Source: Balneola sp.
GTDB taxonomy: Bacteria > Bacteroidota > Rhodothermia > Balneolales > Balneolaceae
Length of the DNA: 64,000 nucleotides
Direction of reading: 5' to 3'
Assembly (NCBI GenBank): GCA_028284195.1
Contig: JANQSE010000002.1
Span: 186,001-250,000 of the forward strand
The translations under genes were made by a program, and so were the position numbers. Below the pieces are notes generated by a model that had not been told where the DNA came from, did not search any database, and was given only the letters and a program-made list of their open reading frames with translations. Shown here piece after piece: positions 1 to 8,785 of the stretch; the stretch's first letter is position 1; each line of letters begins with the position of its first letter.

Positions 1-108
1 TGCTTTTGGTTACAAACTGAGCAATCAATCAGTTGTTGCACCAATGAGAGGGTTTGGCTATCATCTTCAATTATTTTTTTAAAAACCACATTAATTAAAT
101 CTTTCTTT

Positions 109-1638
109 ATGTCGAATGTAGTAGAAAACACCGAAGAATTACGATTCGGACATCCTAAAGGACTCTTTTATTTATTCTTTGCTGAGTTGTGGGAGCGATT
201 CAGTTTTTACGGAATGCGTGCTTTATTAACTCTCTATATGGTTAATGAAGTGTTTGAAGCTTTGGCAACAAGAGATATTGCCGCTGCTGCTGTGTACGCA
301 TCTTATGGTTCTTTAGTGTATGCTTCTACAGTAATTGGTGGCCGTGTTTCTGATACCATTCTTGGTATGCGTCAATCGATTTTCTTAGGCGGGATTCTTA
401 TGGCATTGGGTCATTTTGTTCTTGCAATACCCGGTAATATTACCTTTTTCCTGGCACTTGCCTTCATCGTAGTTGGAAACGGGTTTTTCAAACCTAATAT
501 TTCAACATTTGTTGGTTCCTTATATAAAGATGGCGATCCTAAAAAAGATTCGGGATTTACCATTTTCTATATGGGTATAAATATTGGTGGTTTTGTTGCT
601 CCTTTATTATGTGGCTGGTTGGGACGTGAATATGGCTGGCATTATGGTTTCGGTTTGGCAGGAATTGGGATGTTAACCGGTTTAGCCTTCTTTTGGAGCG
701 GTATTAAGAAAAGCGTATTTGGAGATAACGGGCTCCCCCCAGATATGGAAGTTTACGAGAAGAAAGTATTGGGGATCCCACAAAAGTACTTTGTTCCCAT
801 TTTGGCCTTTCTTTCTGCTCCGGTAATTGCCTATTTGCTTTCGGCTTACCAGGATATTGGAGGAGGAACTACTTTCCTGGGTGAACAAAACATTGTAAAT
901 CTTCTTTTTAAAGTTATTGGCGTTGGGATACTGCTTTATCTTGGTTACATCATTTATCAATCTACTCCCGACGAACGAAAAAAGTTAATTGTTGCTATTT
1001 TTATTACACTTTTCATGACCATATTCTGGGGATTTCATGAGCTTTCAGGAAGTGTAATTACGTTGTTTGCTGCAAGAAATGTCAACCTTGTTTGGATTGA
1101 TGCTGCTCAAACCAATGCATTAAATTCCATGTGGATTATTATTCTCTCCATACCCGTCTCTATGCTATGGGGTTATCTTTCCCGAAAAAATAAGAACCCC
1201 AGAACTCCTTATAAGTTTGCAACGGGTTTAGCTTTGGCCGGAATAAGTTTTTATGTACTGGCATTAAGTGGAAACAGTGTCGATGAAAACGGAATGGTTC
1301 CCTTCTCATACTTAATGATTATGTACTTCCTTCTTTCGGTTGGGGAGTTGTTTATGTCTCCGGTTGGCTTATCCAAAATCACAGACTTGTCTCCCAAAAG
1401 GATTGTCGCATTTATGATGGGTATTTGGTTCCTGTCCTCGGCCTATGCGTTTCAGGTAGTAGGATTTATTGGGAAACAATTAGCCATCGAAAGTACAGAT
1501 ACAAATGTCGGTGGGCTTCAAACACTTGATGTATATCTTGGTGGCTTCGACCTTATTGCAAAATATGCACTTGGAGCTTCTATAATAGTGTTTCTGTTAT
1601 CACCTCTATTAAAAAGAATGATGGGCAACGTGCACTAG
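109..1638 (+). CDS. POT/PTR family proton-dependent oligopeptide transporter
   Basis: Inner-membrane symporter expected to import di- and tripeptides with protons. The 509-residue protein is almost entirely hydrophobic helices, consistent with 12-14 membrane segments. The family's first helix motif is present as ELWERFSFYG (about residues 26-35), followed by a GGRVSDTILG loop and the second family signature FYMGINIGG near residue 155. The length is normal for bacterial POT proteins. The ATG at 109 is the only good start, and the N-terminus before helix 1 is short as in relatives. It is a single-gene unit closed by a clear terminator at 1661-1695. Family assignment is firm; substrate specificity is inferred from the family only. 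Confidence 0.92.
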   Translation: MSNVVENTEELRFGHPKGLFYLFFAELWERFSFYGMRALLTLYMVNEVFEALATRDIAAAAVYASYGSLVYASTVIGGRVSDTILGMRQSIFLGGILMALGHFVLAIPGNITFFLALAFIVVGNGFFKPNISTFVGSLYKDGDPKKDSGFTIFYMGINIGGFVAPLLCGWLGREYGWHYGFGLAGIGMLTGLAFFWSGIKKSVFGDNGLPPDMEVYEKKVLGIPQKYFVPILAFLSAPVIAYLLSAYQDIGGGTTFLGEQNIVNLLFKVIGVGILLYLGYIIYQSTPDERKKLIVAIFITLFMTIFWGFHELSGSVITLFAARNVNLVWIDAAQTNALNSMWIIILSIPVSMLWGYLSRKNKNPRTPYKFATGLALAGISFYVLALSGNSVDENGMVPFSYLMIMYFLLSVGELFMSPVGLSKITDLSPKRIVAFMMGIWFLSSAYAFQVVGFIGKQLAIESTDTNVGGLQTLDVYLGGFDLIAKYALGASIIVFLLSPLLKRMMGNVH

Positions 1639-1660
1639 CAAAGTCTATAATCACAAGCCC

Positions 1661-1695
1661 AAAAGCTTCTTTCTTTTCAGGAAGAAGCTTTTTTT
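1661..1695 (+). terminator. Rho-independent terminator after the peptide transporter
   Basis: An 11-bp perfect stem (1661-1671 with 1682-1692) around a 10-nt loop runs into a T tract, 22 bp after the transporter stop codon. It separates this gene from mnmE. Confidence 0.85.
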
Positions 1696-1724
1696 GTTTG
1701 ATTAAACCATGAGTATCTTTTGCT

Positions 1725-3098
1725 ATGTCAAATATTCAACAGAAACCTCCCATTGCCGCTATTGCTACTCCCATTGGTGAAGGTGGAATCGCTGTAATCA
1801 GAGTTTCGGGGAAAAATTCCATTGCCATCATGAACAACGCTTTTCGAGGTAAGGACCTTGCGAAGCAGGATTCTCATACTATTCATTTCGGAAAAATTAT
1901 AGACAAAGAAGGTTTACCCGTTGATGAAGTTTTGATATCTGTATTTCACTCCCCGAAATCTTATACAGGAGAAGAGGCTATTGAAATTTCCTGCCATGGC
2001 GGGGTATTGATAACTCAAAAAGTACTGGAAACTATTTTAGCATTAGGAATTAAAGCAGCTGAAGCAGGAGAATTTACTCAGCGTGCTTTTTTGAATGGCA
2101 AGCTAGGATTAGATCAGGCAGAAGCAGTAGCTGACATCATTCATGCAAAAAGTATAAAGGCAATAGATGCGGCGCATCAGCAACTGGAAGGGAAATTAGG
2201 TGAACATGTGCAAAAGTTCCGCCAGCAGATTATTGATGCTACCGCTATGGTCGAACTTGAACTCGATTTTACAGAAGAAGATGTGGAGTTCGCAAACAAA
2301 GAGCAGCTGCAGAAGCTTTTAAAGAATGTAAACCAAGAACTTTCAAATTTACTTGATACGTACGAAACGGGCAGGCTTATAAAAGACGGAATAAAAACCG
2401 TTTTGATTGGCAAACCAAACGCAGGTAAATCGACACTACTAAATACGTTGGTGGGAATTGAAAGAGCTATTGTTACTGATATTGCTGGTACAACACGGGA
2501 TACAATTGATGTAGACTGGAATTATAACGGATTATTATTCAAACTCATTGACACAGCAGGGCTAAGAGAAACACAGGACATAGTGGAAGCTGAAGGAGTA
2601 AAGCGGTCGCAAAAAGCTTTTCAGCAAGCTGACCTTATTGTTTATTTGAAGGATCTTTCTCAGGCATTTGATGAAGAAGAACGAAAAAAGATTGCACATT
2701 TTCAGAAACAAGCAGGAGATACACCTTTTACTTTGATTGGTACAAAAGTTGATATAGAAGCAAAAAAGGAATGGAGAATTGAATTTGACCTGAAAATCTC
2801 AGCTGCAGAAAATGAGAACATATCCGCCCTGAAAGAACTTCTAAAAAATCGGGCTTTAGAAAATAAACATTATGATGCCTCCAGCCTCTTGGTTACCTCA
2901 TCTCGTCATAGAGATGTACTCCAAAAAGCACAAGAGCATGTACAGGCGGCACTAAATGGATTGGAACAAAATATTACTGGAGACTTCCTCGCTATCGACC
3001 TGCGCGCGGCACTGAATGAACTAGGGGCAGTTACCGGAGAAATTACAAATGAACATATCCTTGACTCTATTTTTTCCCGGTTTTGTATTGGGAAATAA
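1725..3098 (+). CDS. mnmE: tRNA uridine-5-carboxymethylaminomethyl(34) synthesis GTPase MnmE
   Basis: MnmE works with MnmG to modify the wobble uridine (U34) of several tRNAs using a folate-derived C1 unit. The 457-residue protein has the usual order: N-terminal folate-binding domain (opening with PPIAAIATPIGEGGIAVIR), helical domain, inserted Ras-like G domain and C-terminal helix. G1 is GKPNAGKS near residue 229, G2 GTTRDTID, G3 DTAG near 276, and G4 is TKVD where most GTPases have NKxD. The C-terminal FCIGK carries the catalytic cysteine. Its length matches the family. It appears monocistronic and shares a bidirectional terminator with secG. Confidence 0.97.
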   Translation: MSNIQQKPPIAAIATPIGEGGIAVIRVSGKNSIAIMNNAFRGKDLAKQDSHTIHFGKIIDKEGLPVDEVLISVFHSPKSYTGEEAIEISCHGGVLITQKVLETILALGIKAAEAGEFTQRAFLNGKLGLDQAEAVADIIHAKSIKAIDAAHQQLEGKLGEHVQKFRQQIIDATAMVELELDFTEEDVEFANKEQLQKLLKNVNQELSNLLDTYETGRLIKDGIKTVLIGKPNAGKSTLLNTLVGIERAIVTDIAGTTRDTIDVDWNYNGLLFKLIDTAGLRETQDIVEAEGVKRSQKAFQQADLIVYLKDLSQAFDEEERKKIAHFQKQAGDTPFTLIGTKVDIEAKKEWRIEFDLKISAAENENISALKELLKNRALENKHYDASSLLVTSSRHRDVLQKAQEHVQAALNGLEQNITGDFLAIDLRAALNELGAVTGEITNEHILDSIFSRFCIGK

Positions 3099-3099
3099 A

Positions 3100-3127
3100 A
3101 AAGCCCAATTCTTTTGAATTGGGCTTT
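3100..3127. terminator. Bidirectional terminator between mnmE and secG
   Basis: A perfect 12-bp inverted repeat (3100-3111 with 3116-3127) with a TTTT loop starts 2 bp after the mnmE stop and lies 30 bp from the convergent secG stop. A-rich sequence on its left and T-rich on its right let it serve both genes. Confidence 0.8.
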
Positions 3128-3156
3128 CAGGTATTTTCAGTTCAATTATCTAAAGA

Positions 3157-3561
3157 TCAGTTGTTGTTTTCTTCTCCAGAATCATCAGACCCTGAACCAG
3201 TGTCATTATTATTACCCTGAATTGGAACAGCTGATTGAGTTTGGGATGGAGTATTTAAATCCTGAATAGGCGCACCACCATCCTGTAAAATACTTCGTTG
3301 AGGGGAACTTCCGGTTCTATCAATAGCAAAATTTGCTAAAATGCACAGTACTAAAAAAGCTCCACCAAAAATACCAGTAGCTTTAGAAAGTAAATCGGCA
3401 GTTCTGCGTGCACCTAATCCGGAATTTCCCGCCAAGGCCCCGCCTCCACCACCACTAATTCCCGATAAACCTGATCCTTGACCACTTTGTAAAAGCACTA
3501 CTAAAATAAGCAGCGCACAAATTATGGTAATAACTACCACTAAAATATTATATAAAAGCAT
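3157..3561 (-). CDS. secG: Preprotein translocase subunit SecG
   Basis: SecG is the small accessory subunit of the SecYEG protein-export channel. From the ATG at 3561 (first residues MLLYNILVVVITI) the protein has 134 residues: a first membrane helix, the family motif LLQSGQGSGLSG, a glycine-rich loop GISGGGGGALAG, a second helix near residues 60-80, then a long hydrophilic tail rich in Q, N, G, S and D. The tail is longer than in E. coli SecG but common in the FCB group. A longer reading from 3591 adds 10 polar residues before helix 1 and is less likely. It is convergent with mnmE. Confidence 0.93.
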   Translation of the reverse strand: MLLYNILVVVITIICALLILVVLLQSGQGSGLSGISGGGGGALAGNSGLGARRTADLLSKATGIFGGAFLVLCILANFAIDRTGSSPQRSILQDGGAPIQDLNTPSQTQSAVPIQGNNNDTGSGSDDSGEENNN

Positions 3562-3656
3562 GATGAACGTTTGATTTTTTCGGAACGTCAAAGATATTCA
3601 TATTTCAGTATTATCCCAACTATGTAAATGTCATCGCAGAAGGTTATTATTGGTTT

Positions 3657-4583
3657 ATGGAAGATTTTTTTAACAGTGTAGCAGAATTTTTGCAAAGCTC
3701 TCCTGAACTTGCTATTCAGATCATTAAAACACTAGTTATAATTCTGGTTTTATGGATTATTAGATCACTCACGCTCAGAATTGTCAACAAAAAGGTTGAA
3801 AGCAAAAAAACAGTTTATAAATGGCGGAAGAATCTAACGTATGTTACGGCAGTTTTAGGGATTATTCTTGTCTCTCAAATATGGTTTAGTGCTTTAGATA
3901 ATCTATCTACCTACTTTGGGTTATTATCAGCAGGTATTGCCATTGCACTAAAAGATCCGATTACAGACCTTGTAGCCTGGTTGTTCATTATTTGGAGAAA
4001 GCCGTTTGATGTAGGAGACAGAATTGAGCTGGGACAATCCAAGGGGGATGTGATTGACATACGTCCATTTAAGTTCACTATTCTGGAAATTGGCAATTGG
4101 GTTGATGCAGATCAAAGCACCGGCCGTGTAATACACATTCCCAATCACAAAGTATTTTCTGAGCACATGGCCAATTACACTAGTGATTTTGAGTTTATAT
4201 GGAACGAGATTGGAATTATGGTAACTTTTGAGAGTGATTGGAAAAAAGCAAAAGAGATTTTGGATGAAATAGCACATGATGAATCAAAGGACTTTATAGA
4301 ACGGGCGAAGCAACAGATTAAAAATGCAGCCAAATCATACTTAATTGAGTACCGATACCTAACACCTATCGTTTATACCGATGTAAAAGATAGTGGTGTA
4401 ATGTTATCCATCCGGTATCTCACAGACCCAAGAAGGCGCAGAGGTACGGCTCAGGCAATTTGGGAACGTGCGTTAGATGAGTTTGCGAACCATGATGCTA
4501 TTGATTTGGCATACCCTACTATCCGTGTGTTCAATAATCCGAAAGAGGGTAAAGAAGGAACCAAGCCTAAGGCCGAGGCTTAA
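3657..4583 (+). CDS. MscS-family mechanosensitive ion channel
   Basis: Small-conductance mechanosensitive channel, which releases solutes on hypo-osmotic shock. The 308-residue protein has N-terminal membrane helices (about residues 18-40 and 62-85), the pore-lining glycine/alanine-rich helix 3 (LLSAGIAIALKDPITDLVAWLF), then the beta domain beginning FDVGDRIELG and an alpha/beta C-terminal domain. The start at 3657 is an ATG shortly before the first helix. Its stop overlaps the stop of the convergent SRAP-like gene by about 4 bp. The family is confident; gating properties cannot be read from sequence. Confidence 0.9.
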   Translation: MEDFFNSVAEFLQSSPELAIQIIKTLVIILVLWIIRSLTLRIVNKKVESKKTVYKWRKNLTYVTAVLGIILVSQIWFSALDNLSTYFGLLSAGIAIALKDPITDLVAWLFIIWRKPFDVGDRIELGQSKGDVIDIRPFKFTILEIGNWVDADQSTGRVIHIPNHKVFSEHMANYTSDFEFIWNEIGIMVTFESDWKKAKEILDEIAHDESKDFIERAKQQIKNAAKSYLIEYRYLTPIVYTDVKDSGVMLSIRYLTDPRRRRGTAQAIWERALDEFANHDAIDLAYPTIRVFNNPKEGKEGTKPKAEA

Positions 4584-5239
4584 TCGTCCTCTTCACGTAA
4601 CTTTGGGATGGCCTGGATAAGCTCTTTAGAGTTTTGAGCAGGATCGTTTACTAATTCGGGTACCCGGTATACAGCTAAATCGGGGATCAATTCTGTGGTT
4701 TTAAATTGAGATTGGAGTATGTTTTTTTCGCCGTTCAGTATCCATTGATTAAAATTTTCCGGATCTAAAATACACGGCATAAAAGGCTCTAAAGGCTGAA
4801 GTAATACATTTGCTGTTTTTATGATAGAAGCAAATTCCAGTACAGTGCCTCTTTTTTTTGAAGTTACCCTACGGTAAAGCCCGGCAATTCCCAAAACCCT
4901 TCTTGATAACATGCGAATGTAAAATGGATATTGATCTTCCACTGATTGTTTCCATAAATAGAACCCGCTGGCAGGTATTACACAAGGCAAAAGTTCTAAG
5001 TCTTTAACAACGGGCGAGTTTTCTAATACATCCTCAAATGCAAAATTAACAATCTTCTGTTTGTCATTAATTCCCCAGATAGCAGATGAAATTTCGATTT
5101 TATCATTCTTATATATAATTGGTACAGCAGAACCCGGAAAGATATTATAAGAAGGATCAAATAAGGATTGGGAAGTAGATTCTACCCCAAACATTTTCTC
5201 CACGGTCTCCTTTTCTGCATGTAAAGCGTATCTTTTCAT
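4580..5239 (-). CDS. Degenerate SRAP-family (YedK/HMCES-like) protein
   Basis: SRAP proteins shield abasic sites in single-stranded DNA by a covalent link through Cys2. This 219-residue protein aligns along the SRAP fold: YNIFPG for the usual YNVAPG, an IWG strand, VNFAFED for INARxET, PASGFYLW for xADGFYEW, YPFYI for QPYFI, and FMPCIL for RRPLVL. However, the N-terminus reads MKRYAL instead of MCGRF, the Glu of the FEW motif is Leu, and the His of IHDRxP is Glu. Three of the four catalytic residues are therefore absent; only the Asn is retained. The ATG at 5239 is preferred; extension to 5293 brings in no N-terminal cysteine. It is divergent from the CPBP gene. Confidence 0.75.
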   Translation of the reverse strand: MKRYALHAEKETVEKMFGVESTSQSLFDPSYNIFPGSAVPIIYKNDKIEISSAIWGINDKQKIVNFAFEDVLENSPVVKDLELLPCVIPASGFYLWKQSVEDQYPFYIRMLSRRVLGIAGLYRRVTSKKRGTVLEFASIIKTANVLLQPLEPFMPCILDPENFNQWILNGEKNILQSQFKTTELIPDLAVYRVPELVNDPAQNSKELIQAIPKLREEDD

Positions 5240-5298
5240 AGTGATGAAATTAGTTTTGAAAGCTATATTACCCGCTGTTTTGTAAAACGTCAATATCT

Positions 5299-6216
5299 AT
5301 GAATATTCTATTTAATACAGAAGAAAATCGATTTCGTGCAGGTGTTCGAATTACGGTTTTCATTCTTCTGTTCATATTGTTTGTGATACCTTCTTCATTG
5401 GTTGATCAAAGATGGGTTTCTTATTTATTGCTTTCTTTAGGATGCTTTTTCGTCGCATTTCTTGCTATTAAAGGATTAGACAAGCGAAATCTTTCGGATA
5501 TCGGTTTGCTGGTAAATAAGCAGTGGTTTATTGAGCTTGGGCTTGGAATTCTGCTAGCATTTATTGCTCAGACATTTATTTTTAGCACCGAAGTTGGTTT
5601 CGGCTGGTTAGAAATAAATGGTTTTGGCTGGGAAAGAACGGGCTCAGAGTATTGGTTAAGGTCGTTTGCAGGCTACTTTCTAATGATGCTTTCAGTGGGT
5701 TTTTACGAAGAACTGCTTTTTCGGGGGTATCCGTTAATAAATTTAACTGAAGGTTTTACTGTTGGTAATATTACCCCTGAAAAAGCTGCCTGGTTTGCGT
5801 CAATACTTACCTCTGTTCTTTTTGGCGTAGCTCATGCCTCAAACCCGAATGCCAATTTTATTTCCACATTTAATATTGTGTTGGCAGGTTTGATGCTATC
5901 GGTACCCATTTTGTTAACAGGAAGGCTAGCATTTTCAATAGGCATTCACTTTTCATGGAATTGGGTGATGGGGGGAATTTATGGACTACCTGTAAGCGGT
6001 TTGGATGGCAGGCGTTCGCTACTTCAAACAATAGAAACAGGTCCCGATTTTTGGACTGGGGGCAGATTTGGCCCGGAAGCCGGCATGCTGGGAATTTTAG
6101 CAATGCTGCTAATTTTAGTGTTGATTCTTGTGTACGTAAAAAAGCAGAATAATGGAAGATTGACACTTCATGAAAGCTTCAGGAGAAAATACCAGCCAAT
6201 TGAAATAGATACATAG
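5299..6216 (+). CDS. CPBP family intramembrane glutamic endopeptidase (Abi/Rce1-like)
   Basis: Polytopic membrane protein of the CAAX-processing/bacteriocin-processing family. All three family motifs are intact: EELLFRG near residue 137 (EExxxR), the FxxxH motif as FGVAH near residue 178, and HFSWNW near residue 217. About eight hydrophobic segments surround them and the 305-residue length is typical. Substrates of bacterial members outside bacteriocin or surface-protein maturation are mostly unknown. The gene is divergent from the SRAP-like gene and 52 bp upstream of dinB in the same direction, so the two might be cotranscribed, although a palindrome separates them. Confidence 0.85.
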   Translation: MNILFNTEENRFRAGVRITVFILLFILFVIPSSLVDQRWVSYLLLSLGCFFVAFLAIKGLDKRNLSDIGLLVNKQWFIELGLGILLAFIAQTFIFSTEVGFGWLEINGFGWERTGSEYWLRSFAGYFLMMLSVGFYEELLFRGYPLINLTEGFTVGNITPEKAAWFASILTSVLFGVAHASNPNANFISTFNIVLAGLMLSVPILLTGRLAFSIGIHFSWNWVMGGIYGLPVSGLDGRRSLLQTIETGPDFWTGGRFGPEAGMLGILAMLLILVLILVYVKKQNNGRLTLHESFRRKYQPIEIDT

Positions 6217-6245
6217 TTTATAATCGTTTTGTTCTTATTCTTTGA

Positions 6246-6270
6246 CATAATATGTATAATACATGTTATG
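6246..6270. promoter_or_regulatory. 25-bp near-perfect palindrome at the dinB start codon (candidate operator)
   Basis: Arms of 12 bp (6246-6257 and 6259-6270) pair around a single central base with one mismatch; the core is TAATATGTAT-A-ATACATGTTA. It ends on the ATG of dinB. A dyad of this size at the start of a DNA-damage polymerase gene is a good candidate for a repressor site, possibly LexA, but it does not match a LexA motif I can name for this group. Confidence 0.5.
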
Positions 6271-7389
6271 ATTGAACAAGAATATATCAGGAAAATCATC
6301 CATATTGATATGGATGCTTTCTATGCTGCGGTTGAACAAAGAGATAACCCTGGGTTACGCGGCAAGGCGGTTATTGTTGGCGGATCGCCCAATGGCCGCG
6401 GAGTGGTTTCTACCGCCAGTTACGAAGCTCGAAAATATGGTGTACACTCTGCAATGCCATGCTCGCAAGCGGCGAGGTTATGCCCACATGCAATTTTTGT
6501 TAAAGGCCGGTTTGATGCTTATAAAGAGGCCTCTAAGCAGGTCAGGGAAATATTTTTTGAATACACTTATTTGGTAGAACCGCTTTCGTTAGATGAAGCA
6601 TTTTTAGATGTAACAGAAAATCACAAAGGGATGAGATCGGCCACGTTGGTTGCAAAAGAAATTTTAGAGAAGATCCGGGAAAAAACTCAATTAACTGCTT
6701 CGGCAGGGGTTTCGTACTGTAAGTTTATTGCAAAAGTTGCATCAGACGTTAATAAGCCAAATGGCTTAACATTGATACCACCTGAAGAAGCGGAAGCTTT
6801 TTTAGAAGAAATGGACATAAAAAAATTCTTTGGTGTTGGGAAAGCCACCCAGAAAAAAATGCACGCATTAGGAATAAAAACCGGCGCCGATTTGAAAGCA
6901 TGGAGTGAAATTGATCTGGTAAAAGCATTTGGGAAGTCCGGCCGGTATTACTATAAAATTTGCAGAGGAATTGATAACAGGGAAGTAAAACCTCATCGGA
7001 TAAGAAAATCGTACGGTAAAGAACGAACCTTTTCTGATGATAAAAAAGACCTTGCCTGGATCAATACTTTTTTGGATGAATTGGCTGGGTCTATATCTGA
7101 TGGAATGAAGAAAATAAATGCAAAGGGAAAAACAGTTACTCTAAAAGTACGTTACAAAAACTTTGATACGGTAACCCGTAGCCAATCTCTGGTAAACTAC
7201 ACCAATGATTATCATCAAATATCAGCAATGGCGCGTCAGCTTTTAGAAAGCACTGATGCCGGAAACCGAAAAGTTCGGTTGTTGGGCATTTCACTTTCCA
7301 ATCTGGATTTAACCGAAGAGCATTATTACGAACAGTTAGAGTTAGAATTCAATAAAAGTCTAACATTTGATTCAGTTTCTCTTTCCTAA
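6268..7389 (+). CDS. dinB: DNA polymerase IV (Y family)
   Basis: Translesion polymerase able to copy past damaged template bases. From the ATG at 6268 the protein has 373 residues. The catalytic IDMDAFYAAVEQRD motif is near the N-terminus and the second acidic motif SLDEAFLD near residue 108. The SAGVSYCKFIAKVASDVNKPNG stretch, helix-hairpin-helix thumb region (FFGVGKATQKKMHALGI) and C-terminal little-finger domain follow. QLELEF near the C-terminus resembles a beta-clamp-binding peptide. A longer reading from a TTG at 6229 adds 13 hydrophobic residues that are not part of the family. The start codon is covered by a 25-bp palindrome, suggesting repression until damage. Confidence 0.95.
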   Translation: MIEQEYIRKIIHIDMDAFYAAVEQRDNPGLRGKAVIVGGSPNGRGVVSTASYEARKYGVHSAMPCSQAARLCPHAIFVKGRFDAYKEASKQVREIFFEYTYLVEPLSLDEAFLDVTENHKGMRSATLVAKEILEKIREKTQLTASAGVSYCKFIAKVASDVNKPNGLTLIPPEEAEAFLEEMDIKKFFGVGKATQKKMHALGIKTGADLKAWSEIDLVKAFGKSGRYYYKICRGIDNREVKPHRIRKSYGKERTFSDDKKDLAWINTFLDELAGSISDGMKKINAKGKTVTLKVRYKNFDTVTRSQSLVNYTNDYHQISAMARQLLESTDAGNRKVRLLGISLSNLDLTEEHYYEQLELEFNKSLTFDSVSLS

Positions 7390-7454
7390 AGTAATAGTAG
7401 TTGTTATTTGGCTAATCATAAAGGAAAAGATTCAAATAAACCTGTTTATTGAAT

Positions 7455-7480
7455 AAAACTATTTTTCAATCTTTCTCGTC
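7455..7480 (+). promoter_or_regulatory. Possible ECF-type promoter ahead of the sigma operon
   Basis: AAAACT (7455-7460) is followed after 16 bp by CGTC (7477-7480). This resembles the -35 (xxAAC) and -10 (CGTC) elements that many ECF sigma factors use on their own operons. The match is weak in the -35 region and this is only a suggestion. Confidence 0.25.
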
Positions 7481-7504
7481 TTATAGCCGAAAACAACTTC
7501 GGGA

Positions 7505-8095
7505 TTGGAATTGCAAAACGATAAAATGGAAGATGCACGACTAGTACAGGATTTTTTGGGTGGAAATCACCAGGCATTTAATACGCTGGTTAATCGGTGG
7601 CAAAGTAAAATACACCACTTTGCATACCGATATTTCGCCAGTAGTGATGATGCCGCTGAGATCACTCAAAAAACGTTTATTAAAGCATATCAAAAGCTGG
7701 ATACGTTGGACGATGTTCATAAATTCAGCTCCTGGATTTATCGAATTGCAAACAATCTTTGTTTAGATGAGTTGAAGCGGGTAGGTCGGAAAAGAGCAAT
7801 TTCGTACGAAGCACTTAAAGTTGCCCCGCAAACCAAAACGGCTTCAGCCGCTGACGAAAAGTTGTTGCGAAACGAAGGGTTAGTTCTTTTGCATAAAGCA
7901 TTACTTCAACTACCAAACGAACAACGGGTAGTAGTGATAATGAAAGAATACGAAGGACTCACGTTTCCCGAAATAGCAGAAATATTAAACGAACCTATAA
8001 ACACCGTAAAGTCAAGAATGTATTATGGATTGAGAGCCCTCAAAAAGACTTTTGATTCATGGAATATCAATAAAGAGGTTTTTAATTATGAATAA
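7505..8095 (+). CDS. ECF-family RNA polymerase sigma factor
   Basis: Alternative sigma factor expected to redirect RNA polymerase to a small stress or envelope regulon. Region 2 lies at about residues 20-90 (YFASSDDAAEITQKTFIKAYQ and the WIYRIANNLCLDELKR helix), and region 4 at about 135-190 with a helix-turn-helix containing LTFPEIAEILNEPINTVKSRM. The 196-residue length is typical. The start may be this TTG or, more likely on content, the ATG at 7526 (MEDARLVQ). The stop overlaps the next gene (ATGAATAA at 8088), so the sigma factor and its presumed anti-sigma factor are translationally coupled. Confidence 0.9.
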   Translation: MELQNDKMEDARLVQDFLGGNHQAFNTLVNRWQSKIHHFAYRYFASSDDAAEITQKTFIKAYQKLDTLDDVHKFSSWIYRIANNLCLDELKRVGRKRAISYEALKVAPQTKTASAADEKLLRNEGLVLLHKALLQLPNEQRVVVIMKEYEGLTFPEIAEILNEPINTVKSRMYYGLRALKKTFDSWNINKEVFNYE

Positions 8096-8768
8096 GGAAC
8101 AAGCTCGATTATTACTCATGGATTACATGTATGGCGAATTGGATGATACCAGGCAGCAAGAGTTGCTTGCGTTCATCAACCAGCATGAAGATCTGAAACA
8201 AGAATTCGAAGAATTAACTGAAGCTAAATCTGTGCTTCATCATCTGCCGGTTCAGAGCCCTGCTGAACAGATTGTGATTATGGAGCCCTCCAAAACTAAA
8301 TCACCGGAAGGCATTTGGCAATTATTGCTCCAGGCTTTAATCCCTAAAAACGCATTTACCCAAACCGGGTTTGGGATAGCGGTACTCGCATTTGTGTTTG
8401 TAGTAACCGGAGCACTTACCGGATTGAATGTAACGTATAGTGATTCCGGAGTTCAACTTGGTTTTGGCGAACAACCTCAGGTTGAGCCTACATTCACCGC
8501 TGCCCAGGTGGAGCAAATTGTACAACAGGTTCAACGTGATAATATCGCATTGGTACAGCAGGTAGTTGCAGATGCACAAGAGCAGCAAAACATACAATTA
8601 CAAGACTCTTTTGCAGCCTTTGCCAGCTATGTAGAAGACCAAAGAACCACAGATCTTAAACTTATAAATACTGGTTTAACCAGCCTTCAGGAAAATACTT
8701 ATAACCGGTTTAGACAAAACGAACAGGTATTAGGCGAAATAATAGAAACTGTTAGTTACAGAAATTAA
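8088..8768 (+). CDS. Putative membrane-bound anti-sigma factor
   Basis: Start is taken at the ATG at 8088, overlapping the sigma-factor stop; a longer frame from 8052 lies inside the sigma gene. The 226-residue product has an N-terminal cytoplasmic part (LMDYMYGELDDTRQQELLAFI) with the composition of an anti-sigma zinc-finger-like fold but without the zinc-binding H-C-C residues. One membrane helix follows near residues 95-117, then an extracytoplasmic half rich in Q, E and V (AAQVEQIVQQVQRDN) that is probably a coiled coil. Position and topology suggest it sequesters the preceding sigma factor. No family name can be assigned with confidence. Confidence 0.7.
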   Translation: MNKEQARLLLMDYMYGELDDTRQQELLAFINQHEDLKQEFEELTEAKSVLHHLPVQSPAEQIVIMEPSKTKSPEGIWQLLLQALIPKNAFTQTGFGIAVLAFVFVVTGALTGLNVTYSDSGVQLGFGEQPQVEPTFTAAQVEQIVQQVQRDNIALVQQVVADAQEQQNIQLQDSFAAFASYVEDQRTTDLKLINTGLTSLQENTYNRFRQNEQVLGEIIETVSYRN

Positions 8769-8785
8769 AACAAGGACACATCATC

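Noticed and set aside
2177-2413. Minus-strand frame opposite mnmE, and similar frames opposite tamB, prfC and the exonuclease gene
   Set aside because: They lie wholly inside well-supported genes on the other strand and have no domain signal.
6242-6260. TTGACA and TATAAT upstream of dinB as a sigma-70 promoter
   Set aside because: They are only 7 bp apart; the normal spacing is about 17 bp. The sequence is better explained by the palindrome.
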